Shown here: in pieces, positions 18,380 through 27,181 of the stretch
How the letters are laid out: each line of letters begins with the position of its first letter
Numbering within the stretch: position 1 is the stretch's first letter
Assembly: GCA_017468425.1 (NCBI GenBank)
Contig: JAFUIO010000014.1
Coordinates: 1 to 58,338, forward strand
Reading direction: 5' to 3'
Length of the DNA: 58,338 nt
From: Clostridia bacterium
GTDB taxonomy: Bacteria > Bacillota > Clostridia > Oscillospirales > Acutalibacteraceae
Notes under the pieces: model-generated
What the model was told of the DNA's origin: nothing
The model's database searches: none
What the model saw: the letters and a program-made list of their open reading frames with translations, nothing else
Program-made: the position numbers and the translations under genes

Positions 18380-18793
18380 ATGGAACTCGAAAAACTCGCA
18401 AGACAGCTTGGTGCTGCAATTCAGGAAGATGCACGCTATAAAGCATTTATGGCAGCAAGAGATAAGAACGAAGCAGACGCAGAACTCAACGAAATGATGC
18501 AGCAGATTCAGCTTGTTCATATGTCTTACAACCACGAAGCATCAAAAGGTGCAGAAGCTGACGAAGCAAAGCTTCAGGAATTTGAAAAACAGTTCAATGA
18601 AGTTTACACAAAGGTTATGGCAAACGAAAATATGAAAAACTTCGAAATCGCAAAAGCTGATTTCGACCAGCTTATGAAATATATCACAGGCATCATCAGT
18701 ATGTGTGCATACGGCGAAGACCCCGAAACTTGTGACCCCAACGCTCACCAGTGTTCAGGTAACTGCTCATCCTGCGGTTCAGATTGCCACTGA
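18380..18793 (+). CDS. YlbF/YmcA (RicA-like) protein with Cys-rich tail
   Basis: A 137-residue helical YlbF-family protein. In Bacillus subtilis the paralogues RicA (YmcA) and RicF (YlbF) form, with RicT, an Fe-S complex that promotes mRNA processing by RNase Y. Here the last ~30 residues carry six cysteines (Cys112, then CDPNAHQCSGNCSSCGSDC), a tail well suited to bind an Fe-S cluster or zinc. The gene sits directly after miaB and before mutS, as ymcA does in Bacillus, supporting orthology to RicA. AAAGGAG stands eight bases before the ATG. The family call is sure; RicA identity is likely but inferred. Confidence 0.88.
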   Translation: MELEKLARQLGAAIQEDARYKAFMAARDKNEADAELNEMMQQIQLVHMSYNHEASKGAEADEAKLQEFEKQFNEVYTKVMANENMKNFEIAKADFDQLMKYITGIISMCAYGEDPETCDPNAHQCSGNCSSCGSDCH

Positions 18794-18807
18794 TTAATTG
18801 AATTTTT

Positions 18808-18835
18808 GCATCCGACTGTTTCGGCGGTCGGATGC
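18808..18835 (+). other. RNA hairpin between ricA-like gene and mutS
   Basis: A 9-bp perfect stem (18808-18816 with 18827-18835) with a 10-base loop sits 13 bases before the mutS ribosome site. No T-run follows on either strand, so it is not a standard terminator. It could be a processing or stability element in the operon mRNA. Confidence 0.6.
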
Positions 18836-18860
18836 GGTGAAAAAGAAAGGAGGAAGAACA

Positions 18861-21488
18861 ATGGCAGAATTAACGCCTATGATGAAACAGTATTTTGAAA
18901 TTAAAAAAGATTATCCCGATACGCTTTTGTTTTTCCGACTGGGCGATTTCTACGAAATGTTTTTTGAAGATGCAAAAATTGCATCAAAAGAACTTGAACT
19001 TGTGCTTACAGGACGCGATTGCGGTCAGGAAGAACGTGCACCTATGTGCGGTGTTCCTTTCCATAGTGTTGAAAATTACCTTGCAAGACTTGTAGCAAAG
19101 GGTTATAAAGTTGCTATCTGCGAACAGATGGAAGACCCGGCACTTGCAAAAGGTATTGTTAAAAGAGATGTATCAAGGGTTCTTACACCCGGTACTGTTA
19201 TTGAAAGCACAATGCTTGACGAAAGTAAAAACAACTACCTTGCAGCTATTGTTTGTAACAAAAATCATGCAGGTCTTGTTTTTGCAGATATCTCCACAGG
19301 TGAAATTCACGTAACTCATCTGGAAGATAAAAACCTTCTTACTCCCATTGTTAATGAACTTTGTAAATTTTCACCGAGTGAGGTTGTTCTTAACAGGGAA
19401 GCAAAAGAGCTTTCAGGCATTTCAAAGTATATAAAAACAATGCTTTCAGCAACTGAAGAAGTGCTTGATGAAGACTATTTTAACTTTGAAAACTGCGTTG
19501 ATGTTATCAATCAGCGTTTAAATAAAGACGTAACAGATTTTGAATTTTCTGAAGAAAAAGAAGCAGTTTCTGCTTTAGGTGCTTGTATCAGATACTTAAG
19601 TGAACTTCAGAAAAGTGATATTAAAAACATTACCAACATCGATTACTACAAAGGCGAAAGCTTTATGTTCCTCAATGCTTCTTCAAGAAACAATCTTGAA
19701 CTTGTGGAAACAATGCGCAGCCGCGATAAAAAAGGAACACTTCTCTGGGTAATTGATAAAACAAAATGCTCAATGGGCAGAAGAATGATAAGACGCTGGC
19801 TTGAAAACCCGCTTACATCATTAGCCTCCATTGTACGCAGAAACAGAGCAGTTGAAGAACTTTTTGATAACACAGTTCTCTGTGCCGAAATCAGAGAAGC
19901 ACTTGACGGCATCTATGATTTTGAGCGAATTATGACGCGTGTGGTTTACGGCACTGCAAACGCAAAAGAACTCCGTTCTCTGGGCCTTGCATGCACTAAA
20001 CTTCCCGAAATCAAAGAGCTTATTTCTACCTGCAAAAGTGAAAAATTAAAAGGCATTTATGAAAATCTTGATGTGCTTGAAGATATCTGTTCGTTAACTC
20101 TTAATGCTATTGTTGATGAACCGCCCCTTACAGTACGCGAAGGCGGAATGATAAGAGAAGGCTATAATGAAGAACTCGATGCTTTGCGTTCAATTGAACG
20201 TGACAGTGTTACTTACATTAACGATATTGCATTGCGTGAACAGGAAAAAACAGGCATCAAGAAATTAAAGATAGGTTATAACCGTGTGTTCGGTTATTAT
20301 ATTGAAGTTTCAAATTCATTCAAAGAATTAGTTCCCGAAGAATATATCAGAAAACAGACCCTTTCAAACTGCGAAAGATTTATTACTCAGGAATTAAAAG
20401 AACTTGAAACGAAGATTTTAGGTGCAAAAGAAAAAATCGTAAGAATCGAATATGAATTGTTCACTGAAATACGTGAAGCTGTTGCACGTGAATATATGCG
20501 TGTGCAGAAAACCGCAGAAAATATTGCAAAACTTGATACTCTCTGTTCACTTGCTCACGTTGCGGTAAGCAGAAATTATTGTTGCCCTGAAATTTCAAAC
20601 GACGGTGTTATTCAGATTGAAGACGGAAGACATCCCGTAGTTGAAGTAATGCTCGGCTCACAGCCCTTTGTTCCCAACGACACTCTACTTGATTCAGGCA
20701 GTAACAGATGCAATATTATCACAGGCCCCAATATGGCAGGTAAATCCACATATATGCGTCAGGTTGCACTTATTACTCTGCTTGCACAGATAGGTTCATT
20801 TGTACCTGCAAGAAGAGCAAAAATCTCAATCTGCGACAGTATCTTTACACGTGTCGGTGCATCTGATGACCTTGCAGCAGGTCAGTCAACATTTATGGTT
20901 GAAATGAATGAGGTTGCACAGATTCTCAAACAGTCAACACAGAAAAGTCTTATTATATTTGACGAAATCGGCAGAGGTACATCAACCTTTGACGGTATGA
21001 GCATTGCACGTGCAGTGCTTGAATATACGTCAGACAAAAAACGCCTTGGTGCAAAAACACTTTTTGCAACGCACTACCACGAACTGACAGAGCTTGAAAG
21101 CAAAACAGAAGGTATTGTAAACTATAACATTGCCGTTAAAAAACGCGGAGATGATATTACTTTCCTTCGCCGTATTGTGAAAGGCAAGGCGGACGGCAGT
21201 TACGGTATTGAAGTTGCAAAACTTGCAGGTGTTCCCACAAGTGTTGTAAAACGTGCAAGGGAAATTCTTGAAGAACTTGAACTTCTTGACGGAAAAGCCT
21301 TGAAAATGTCAAGTGAAAAAGAACTTGCTCCCGTTGAAGAAGAATACATTACTCAGGTTTCTTTTGCAAATAATTCATCAAATGAAATCATTGAAGAATT
21401 AAAAACCATTGATGTTAATACATTGACACCGATTGAAGCTCTTTCAAAGCTTTATGAGCTTGTCGGTAAATCAAAAGAAATTTATTAA
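18861..21488 (+). CDS. mutS: DNA mismatch repair protein MutS
   Basis: An 875-residue mismatch-recognition ATPase. The N-terminal domain has the phenylalanine-glutamate reader in FYEMF (~36-40), which wedges into mispaired DNA. The C-terminal ABC-type ATPase shows GPNMAGKST (Walker A), DEIGRGTSTFDG (Walker B and signature region) and the TLFATHYHEL switch. Length is standard for MutS1. The start is the ATG at 18861 with AAAGGAGG just upstream; the in-frame upstream extension runs through the hairpin at 18808 and is not coding. mutL follows after 18 bases. It works with MutL in post-replicative repair. Confidence 0.97.
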   Translation: MAELTPMMKQYFEIKKDYPDTLLFFRLGDFYEMFFEDAKIASKELELVLTGRDCGQEERAPMCGVPFHSVENYLARLVAKGYKVAICEQMEDPALAKGIVKRDVSRVLTPGTVIESTMLDESKNNYLAAIVCNKNHAGLVFADISTGEIHVTHLEDKNLLTPIVNELCKFSPSEVVLNREAKELSGISKYIKTMLSATEEVLDEDYFNFENCVDVINQRLNKDVTDFEFSEEKEAVSALGACIRYLSELQKSDIKNITNIDYYKGESFMFLNASSRNNLELVETMRSRDKKGTLLWVIDKTKCSMGRRMIRRWLENPLTSLASIVRRNRAVEELFDNTVLCAEIREALDGIYDFERIMTRVVYGTANAKELRSLGLACTKLPEIKELISTCKSEKLKGIYENLDVLEDICSLTLNAIVDEPPLTVREGGMIREGYNEELDALRSIERDSVTYINDIALREQEKTGIKKLKIGYNRVFGYYIEVSNSFKELVPEEYIRKQTLSNCERFITQELKELETKILGAKEKIVRIEYELFTEIREAVAREYMRVQKTAENIAKLDTLCSLAHVAVSRNYCCPEISNDGVIQIEDGRHPVVEVMLGSQPFVPNDTLLDSGSNRCNIITGPNMAGKSTYMRQVALITLLAQIGSFVPARRAKISICDSIFTRVGASDDLAAGQSTFMVEMNEVAQILKQSTQKSLIIFDEIGRGTSTFDGMSIARAVLEYTSDKKRLGAKTLFATHYHELTELESKTEGIVNYNIAVKKRGDDITFLRRIVKGKADGSYGIEVAKLAGVPTSVVKRAREILEELELLDGKALKMSSEKELAPVEEEYITQVSFANNSSNEIIEELKTIDVNTLTPIEALSKLYELVGKSKEIY

Positions 21489-21506
21489 AAACAGGAGGTG
21501 GCGGAA

Positions 21507-23495
21507 GTGCCGAGAATCAATGTTTTACCAAAACATATAGCAGACCTTATAGCAGCCGGCGAAGTTGTTGAACGTCCGTCATCTGTTGTAAAAGAAGCAG
21601 TAGAAAACTCAATTGATGCGGGTGCTACTATAATTACCGTGGAAATTCAGCACGGCGGTATAACCTACATAAGAATTACAGATAACGGTTGCGGAATTCT
21701 CCGTGATGATATAAGAAATGCATTTGTCAGCCACGCAACAAGCAAAATTGCAACGGCTGATGACCTTGATGCAATAGGTACATTAGGCTTCAGAGGAGAG
21801 GCTCTGGCATCTGTAAGTGCAGTGAGCAAAGTAGAAGTGCTTACAAAAGCAAGAGAAGAATCTATAGGCACTCACTACCGCATTGAAGGGGGAGAAGAAA
21901 TCCTTCTTGATGATGCAGGCTGTCCCGACGGCACAACACTTATTGTACGTGATTTGTTTTTCAACACTCCTGCACGAATGAAATTCCTTAAAAAAGATGT
22001 AAGCGAAGCAAATGCAGTTGCGGGTGTTATAGACAGAGTTGCTTTGTCGCACCCCGAAATCAGTTTCAGATTTATCCGCGACGGAAAAGAAACACTCTTA
22101 ACACCCGGTGACGGAAAACTTACTTCTGCAATTTATGCAGTTTTCGGCAAGGAATTTGCAAACAGTTTAATTGAAATTGATTATTCTCTTAACGGAGTTT
22201 CAGCAAAAGGATATATTTCTAAACCTGTATATTCAAGAGCCAACAGAAATATGCAGATGTTTTTCCTTAATTCACGTCTTGTGAAAACACAGACAGGCTC
22301 AGTGGCACTTACAGAAAGCTACAGAAATTCAATTATGGCAGGTAAATTTCCTGCTTGCGTAATCAACCTTACAGTGCCTAATGAAGCCGTTGATGTAAAT
22401 GTTCATCCGTCAAAGCTGGAAGTTCGTTTTGCTAATGAGAAAGCAGTTTATGATTGTATTTATTACGGTGTAAAAAATGCTCTCAATAAAGAAAAAGAAC
22501 GTCCCCAGGTTGAACTTGAAAAAGTTTTGTCAAATCCCAAGTTTGCCAAACCGCAGATGTTTGTACCTGAAAAAGCAGAACAGATTAAGTTCATCCCACA
22601 GAAACAGGAACAGAAAATTCAGGTGAAAGAAGAAATCAGAATTCAGCCTGAAAAAGAAAAAATAAATTCCTATCAGCCTAAGGTAAATCATACAACAGCA
22701 TTCCTTGCTCAGCCTGAAACTGTTTATGAAACTGACGAAGTAAAAGATGAACAGACGGTACAGAAACCGAAAATTACTGTTTTCACTCCTCCTGCGGTTA
22801 AAGAAGAAATCAAAGAGGAAGTAAAAGAAGAAGCAGCAGTTGAAGTTCAGGGAACTGAAGATACAGTTGTTCAGGAAACAATGCCTGTTGTACAACCTGA
22901 AATAAAAGAAGAACAGCCTGTTATTCCTGAATTCAGGATTGTGGGCGAAGCATTTAAAACATATATTTTTGCAGAGTGTGAAGGCAAGCTTATGATAATC
23001 GATAAGCACGCCGCTCACGAAAGAATGATATATAACGAGCTTAAAAAATCAACAGACGGAATTTTTATGCAGTCGCTTATGATTCCCGTTACTGTTACAC
23101 TTTCAAAAGAAGAATACGACGTTATTGTCAATAATCTTGAAATACTTGAAAAAGCAGGTTTTGCAGTTGAAGCATTCGGTACATCAAGTGTTATTGTAAG
23201 AGAGTGTCCGTCAGTTATTGAAGCGGCAGATGTTGAAAATCTTCTTATTGAAACAGCAACTTATCTTCTGCAGAATAAAAATGACCTGATAAGCGAAAAG
23301 CTTGATTGGATTTTCCATTCATCCGCTTGCAGAGCAGCAATAAAAGCAGGGGACAAAACTGACAGATATGAACTTGAAAAGTTTACTGCAAAGTTACTTG
23401 CAGACGAATCTGTAAGATATTGCCCTCACGGCAGACCTGTTCTGGCAGAGCTTACAAAAAGAGAACTTGAAAAATTCTTCGGAAGAATACAGTGA
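21507..23495 (+). CDS. mutL: DNA mismatch repair protein MutL
   Basis: A 662-residue GHKL ATPase and endonuclease. The N-terminal ATPase has ENSIDAGAT, DNGCGI, TSKI and GFRGEAL. A Glu/Lys/Pro-rich flexible linker spans ~340-470. The C-terminal dimer/nuclease domain has DKHAAHERMIYNE, a variant of the DQHA(X)2E(X)4E endonuclease motif, plus SSACRAAIKAGD and CPHGRPV, so nicking activity is expected. The GTG at 21507 gives the normal start MPRINVLPKHIADLIAAGEV and has AGGAGGT ahead; the GTG at 21498 falls inside that ribosome site. It lies between mutS and miaA, as in many Firmicutes. Confidence 0.96.
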   Translation: MPRINVLPKHIADLIAAGEVVERPSSVVKEAVENSIDAGATIITVEIQHGGITYIRITDNGCGILRDDIRNAFVSHATSKIATADDLDAIGTLGFRGEALASVSAVSKVEVLTKAREESIGTHYRIEGGEEILLDDAGCPDGTTLIVRDLFFNTPARMKFLKKDVSEANAVAGVIDRVALSHPEISFRFIRDGKETLLTPGDGKLTSAIYAVFGKEFANSLIEIDYSLNGVSAKGYISKPVYSRANRNMQMFFLNSRLVKTQTGSVALTESYRNSIMAGKFPACVINLTVPNEAVDVNVHPSKLEVRFANEKAVYDCIYYGVKNALNKEKERPQVELEKVLSNPKFAKPQMFVPEKAEQIKFIPQKQEQKIQVKEEIRIQPEKEKINSYQPKVNHTTAFLAQPETVYETDEVKDEQTVQKPKITVFTPPAVKEEIKEEVKEEAAVEVQGTEDTVVQETMPVVQPEIKEEQPVIPEFRIVGEAFKTYIFAECEGKLMIIDKHAAHERMIYNELKKSTDGIFMQSLMIPVTVTLSKEEYDVIVNNLEILEKAGFAVEAFGTSSVIVRECPSVIEAADVENLLIETATYLLQNKNDLISEKLDWIFHSSACRAAIKAGDKTDRYELEKFTAKLLADESVRYCPHGRPVLAELTKRELEKFFGRIQ

Positions 23496-23503
23496 GATAA
23501 ATT

Positions 23504-24439
23504 ATGGATAAAATTAAAATTATCGCCGTTGTAGGTCCTACCGCGTCGGGCAAAACCTCTTTAGCGGTGAAATTGGCGCAATTATTTAACGGTGAAGTTA
23601 TTTCAGCCGATTCCATGCAGGTTTATAAAGGTATGGATATTGCTACTGCCAAGCCTGACGAGAAAGAAATGTGCGGAATTCCTCACCATTTAATCAGCAT
23701 CATTTCACCTGATGAAGAATTCAGCGTGTCACGATTCAAGGAATTGGCAGAAGCTGCAGCGAAAGATATCACTGCAAGAGGAAAAATTCCCATTGTTGCA
23801 GGCGGTACAGGCTTATATGTGGATTGTTTACTCAACAATACCACTTTTCTTGATAATACAAAGAATGATGAAATAAGGGCACTTCTTCAGTCGCGTATTG
23901 AAAAAGAGGGAAATGAAAGTTTATATAAAGAACTTCTCGAAAAAGACCCTGATGCGGCAGAAAAAATTCACCCCAACAATTCTCTTAAAATTATACGTGC
24001 TCTTGAAATTTTATATTCAAGCGGCAATACACTTACAGAGCAGAATCAGCAGTCTCACGAAATAGAGAGTATGTTTGAAAGCCTTGTAATCGGTCTTAAT
24101 GCACTGAATCGCGATGTGCTTTATGACAGAATCAATCTCCGTGTTGACCTGATGGTTGATAACGGACTTGTTCAGGAAACGAAGAAGTTTTTTGAAACAG
24201 AAACTGCGTCAACTGCCTGTCAGGCTATAGGTTATAAAGAATTTAAACCTTATATTGACGGAGTTATGAGCCTTGAAGATGCCAAAGAAAACCTCAAGCA
24301 GGCAACACGCCGTTATGCTAAAAGGCAGCTTACATGGTTCAGAAGAAATGAAAAAATCAAATGGCTTAATATTGATGAATATACAGCTGATGAGCTTGTT
24401 GAAAAAGCAGGTGAGTTGGCAGAAGAATTTTTAAAGTAA
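23504..24439 (+). CDS. miaA: tRNA dimethylallyltransferase MiaA
   Basis: A 311-residue enzyme that transfers the dimethylallyl group to N6 of A37 in tRNAs reading UNN codons. This is the substrate later thiomethylated by MiaB from the same operon. Visible motifs are the P-loop GPTASGKT (~10-17), DSMQVYKGMDIATAKP (~36-51) and the C-terminal RRYAKRQLTWFRR that contacts tRNA. The ATG is eight bases after the mutL stop. Length and order are normal. Confidence 0.96.
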   Translation: MDKIKIIAVVGPTASGKTSLAVKLAQLFNGEVISADSMQVYKGMDIATAKPDEKEMCGIPHHLISIISPDEEFSVSRFKELAEAAAKDITARGKIPIVAGGTGLYVDCLLNNTTFLDNTKNDEIRALLQSRIEKEGNESLYKELLEKDPDAAEKIHPNNSLKIIRALEILYSSGNTLTEQNQQSHEIESMFESLVIGLNALNRDVLYDRINLRVDLMVDNGLVQETKKFFETETASTACQAIGYKEFKPYIDGVMSLEDAKENLKQATRRYAKRQLTWFRRNEKIKWLNIDEYTADELVEKAGELAEEFLK

Positions 24440-24455
24440 AGGAGTTGAAGTTTGT

Positions 24456-25838
24456 ATGAAGACAGATAATGTGAATTCCGTTATAAACAGAATTATAAAA
24501 ACCACTGTAAAAGTTCTTGTTTATGCAGTAGCGGTTTTTATGATTATATACCTTGTTTATCTTGCACTTGATGCAAACTACAGTCCTGTAAAAACAGAAG
24601 TCGCAACGATGAAAACGGTTGAAAACAGCGTAAGCACAAAAGTGTTCATTGTGCGTGACGAAAACTATATTTCAGCAAAAGCATCAGGCACTATAGTGCC
24701 GCTGGTTGAAGACGGTCAGAGAGTTGCGGAAGGTCAGGATATTGCTGCTGTTTTCAGTGATGAAAAAGAAGCAAACAAATATGTTGAACTTCGCAAGGTG
24801 CATAGTGAGCTTGAGCGTTTTCAGAACATTGAAGCGTCAGATAAGATGAATATCAGAGATATTTCTACGTATGACCAGACAACAAACGAAGAATTTTTAA
24901 ACCTTGTCAACTCAATTTCAGACGGTGATTATTCTCTTATAAAAACATATGCACAGGCTGTACGTGACAGAGAAACAAGCCGTCAGTTATGCCTTGGTTA
25001 CGATGTTGACACTTCTGAAGTTATTTCCTCATTGAGTACACAGGCGGCATCATTGGGTAACATACAACCCTCTTGTCTTGTTGCCGATAACACAGGTTAT
25101 TATATCAATAATACCGACGGTTATGAGAATGTAATCAAGTATTCCGATGTTACTGATATTTCTGTTGCACAGGTTAAAAAAGCACTTGAGTCAAAGCCTG
25201 ATGAAACTAAAATTTCAAATATAGGTAAACTTGTAAATAACTTTAACTGGTATGTGGTTGCAATAGTGGACAGAAACGATGCAGCTGCTCTTACCGTAGG
25301 CAAAAACGTCAAGGTACGTTTTGTTGATTCTTCTGCAGATGACGCAAAAATGACAGTGGCAGCAATCAATGGAGATTCAAACGGCAAAGTGGCACTTGTT
25401 CTTAAATGCAACACAATTACGGCAGGTACATCTCAGCTGAGAATAGAAAATGCTGAAATAATATTTGAAACAATTTCAGGCTACAGAATACCTCGTGAAG
25501 CCTTAAGGACAGTTGACGGTGTAAACGGAGTTTACATAAAGCGAGGAAATCTTATCAATTTCAGAAGAGTGACTGCTTTGTATACAGGCGAAGATTATGT
25601 TGTAGCAAGAACATACGAAGCTGAAAATGCAAACTATGTTGCTGAAATGGATGATATTGAAGAAGAAAATCGAATATATACCGCTCAGCTTGCCGAAAGA
25701 CATAAAGAAGAGCCGGGGTGGATTATTGAGTGTGAAGACTTGTATTCGCGTGCAAAGCTTATGCAAAAATCCTATATAAAATTATATGATGAAGTAATAG
25801 TTGAAGGAAATGATTTGTATGACAATAAAATCGTATAA
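24456..25838 (+). CDS. HlyD-like membrane-anchored protein of the division cluster
   Basis: A 460-residue protein with one N-terminal membrane segment (~18-42) and a large outside part. Residues ~60-110 form a biotinyl-lipoyl-like hairpin seen in HlyD adaptor proteins (SGTIVPLVEDGQRVAEGQDIA), followed by a helical stretch and a beta-barrel region. No transporter gene lies beside it, so an export role is doubtful. In several Clostridia a similar gene stands before yggS-sepF, suggesting a link to the cell envelope or division; I state that from memory. AAGGAG precedes the ATG at 24456. The last 20 bases overlap the start of yggS. Confidence 0.7.
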   Translation: MKTDNVNSVINRIIKTTVKVLVYAVAVFMIIYLVYLALDANYSPVKTEVATMKTVENSVSTKVFIVRDENYISAKASGTIVPLVEDGQRVAEGQDIAAVFSDEKEANKYVELRKVHSELERFQNIEASDKMNIRDISTYDQTTNEEFLNLVNSISDGDYSLIKTYAQAVRDRETSRQLCLGYDVDTSEVISSLSTQAASLGNIQPSCLVADNTGYYINNTDGYENVIKYSDVTDISVAQVKKALESKPDETKISNIGKLVNNFNWYVVAIVDRNDAAALTVGKNVKVRFVDSSADDAKMTVAAINGDSNGKVALVLKCNTITAGTSQLRIENAEIIFETISGYRIPREALRTVDGVNGVYIKRGNLINFRRVTALYTGEDYVVARTYEAENANYVAEMDDIEEENRIYTAQLAERHKEEPGWIIECEDLYSRAKLMQKSYIKLYDEVIVEGNDLYDNKIV

Positions 25839-26547
25839 TGAACAGAGATTTTCTGAAATTTCGGAAAACACAAAAATTATAAGAGAAAACATCGCGATAG
25901 CAGCAGAAAAAAGCGGTAGAAAGCCTGAAGACATAAGCCTTATGGCTGTCACCAAAACAGTTGATACTGTTTTTATCAATCACGCAATTGATAACTGCGG
26001 AGTTAATCTTATAGGTGAAAACAGAGTTCAGGAATTTCTTTCAAAAAAAGATGAGCTTCATCTTGAAAATACAGATGTTCATCTTATCGGTCATCTGCAG
26101 ACAAATAAAGTCAGGCAGATAGTACCCTATGTTTCAATGATAGAATCTGTTGACAGTGTCCGCCTCGCAAAGGAAATAAGCAAGGAATGTGCCAAAATCA
26201 ATAAAACGATGGATGTTCTCGTTGAAGTAAATGTTGGCATGGAAAACAGCAAATTCGGTATTGACAGTGTTCTTCTGGGAGAATTTCTTGCAGAAATCAG
26301 TGAAATTCCCAATATTAAGGTAAAAGGTCTTATGGCAATACCGCCTATTTGTGACACTTCCGTTGAAGTAAAAAGATTTTTTTCAAATATGTACAATATG
26401 TTTCTTGACATTGAGGCGAAAAAATTAGATAATATAGATATGCATATCCTCTCAATGGGTATGTCAGGCGATTATGTGCAAGCAATTGAAGAGGGTGCGA
26501 CTGAAGTAAGAGTAGGTTCATCCCTGTTTGGTAAAAGAGTATATTAA
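25819..26547 (+). CDS. PLP homeostasis protein YggS/PLPBP
   Basis: A 242-residue PLP-binding TIM-barrel protein (YggS, PROSC, YlmE) that buffers pyridoxal phosphate. The PLP lysine is in MAVTKTV, and LIGHLQTNK, NVGMENSKFG and MGMSGDY are family signatures. I choose the ATG at 25819, ten bases after AAGGA; the in-frame TTG at 25801 overlaps that site. Translation overlaps the HlyD-like gene by 20 bases. In Firmicutes ylmE stands just before sepF, as here. Confidence 0.93.
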   Translation: MTIKSYNEQRFSEISENTKIIRENIAIAAEKSGRKPEDISLMAVTKTVDTVFINHAIDNCGVNLIGENRVQEFLSKKDELHLENTDVHLIGHLQTNKVRQIVPYVSMIESVDSVRLAKEISKECAKINKTMDVLVEVNVGMENSKFGIDSVLLGEFLAEISEIPNIKVKGLMAIPPICDTSVEVKRFFSNMYNMFLDIEAKKLDNIDMHILSMGMSGDYVQAIEEGATEVRVGSSLFGKRVY

Positions 26548-26566
26548 TTTCAAGGAGGATAAAACA

Positions 26567-27106
26567 ATGAATTTATTTGACAAAATGAAAGATCTCGTAT
26601 TAGGTACAGAAGACGAAGGCAGCTTTGAAGGAATTGCTGACGATAATTATGATGAAACACCGGCTCCTCAGATGCCGAAATATGACCCTATTGAAAAATA
26701 TGAAAGCTTTAACAGCTTTGAAAGCTATGAACCCAAAAGAGCAGAAAAGAGTAAAGTTGTTGATTTCAATTCAGCTTCATCTTTCACAAGAAGTACACCT
26801 GCTTCTCAGAAATCAGGTGACCGTCCTCATGTTGTTGTGGCAAAGCTTGAAAGATTTGAAGATGTAGGCGAAATCGCAAAAAATATCAACGAAAAACGTA
26901 TGGTTATCATTAACCTTGAAAACGCTGATAATGCGACTACACAGAGAATCATCGACTTTATTTACGGTGTTACAATTGCAAACAGCAGTGAACTTAAGAG
27001 AGTTGCTTTCAGAACATATATCATCAAACCTGCAGGATACGATTACACAGGCGGCGACGGATTTGACAGTAATAATATGGACGGCATCGTATTTGGCAAC
27101 AACTGA
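26567..27106 (+). CDS. sepF: Cell division protein SepF
   Basis: A 179-residue division factor that tethers FtsZ to the membrane. The N-terminal amphipathic helix MNLFDKMKDLVLG, an acidic-Pro linker (~20-85), and the C-terminal SepF core (~88-170; RMVIINLENAD and RIIDFIYG) are visible. AAGGAGG stands eight bases before the ATG at 26567. It follows yggS by 19 bases. The ylmG and ylmH genes usual in Bacillus between sepF and divIVA are absent here. Confidence 0.95.
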   Translation: MNLFDKMKDLVLGTEDEGSFEGIADDNYDETPAPQMPKYDPIEKYESFNSFESYEPKRAEKSKVVDFNSASSFTRSTPASQKSGDRPHVVVAKLERFEDVGEIAKNINEKRMVIINLENADNATTQRIIDFIYGVTIANSSELKRVAFRTYIIKPAGYDYTGGDGFDSNNMDGIVFGNN

Positions 27107-27181
27107 TAATTTATTCTGACAGCATATTTCAGGTATACGGTGTTGAGCCGTAGCCGAATAAAGAGAAAGGGTGGGATGAGA

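Noticed and set aside
18808..18835. Terminator between ricA-like gene and mutS
   Set aside because: The stem is good, but neither strand has a T-run after it.
22530..23018. 162-codon open frame on the minus strand, Phe-rich
   Set aside because: It is the reverse of the Glu/Lys-rich MutL linker; GAA and AAA codons read as TTC and TTT. No start signal.
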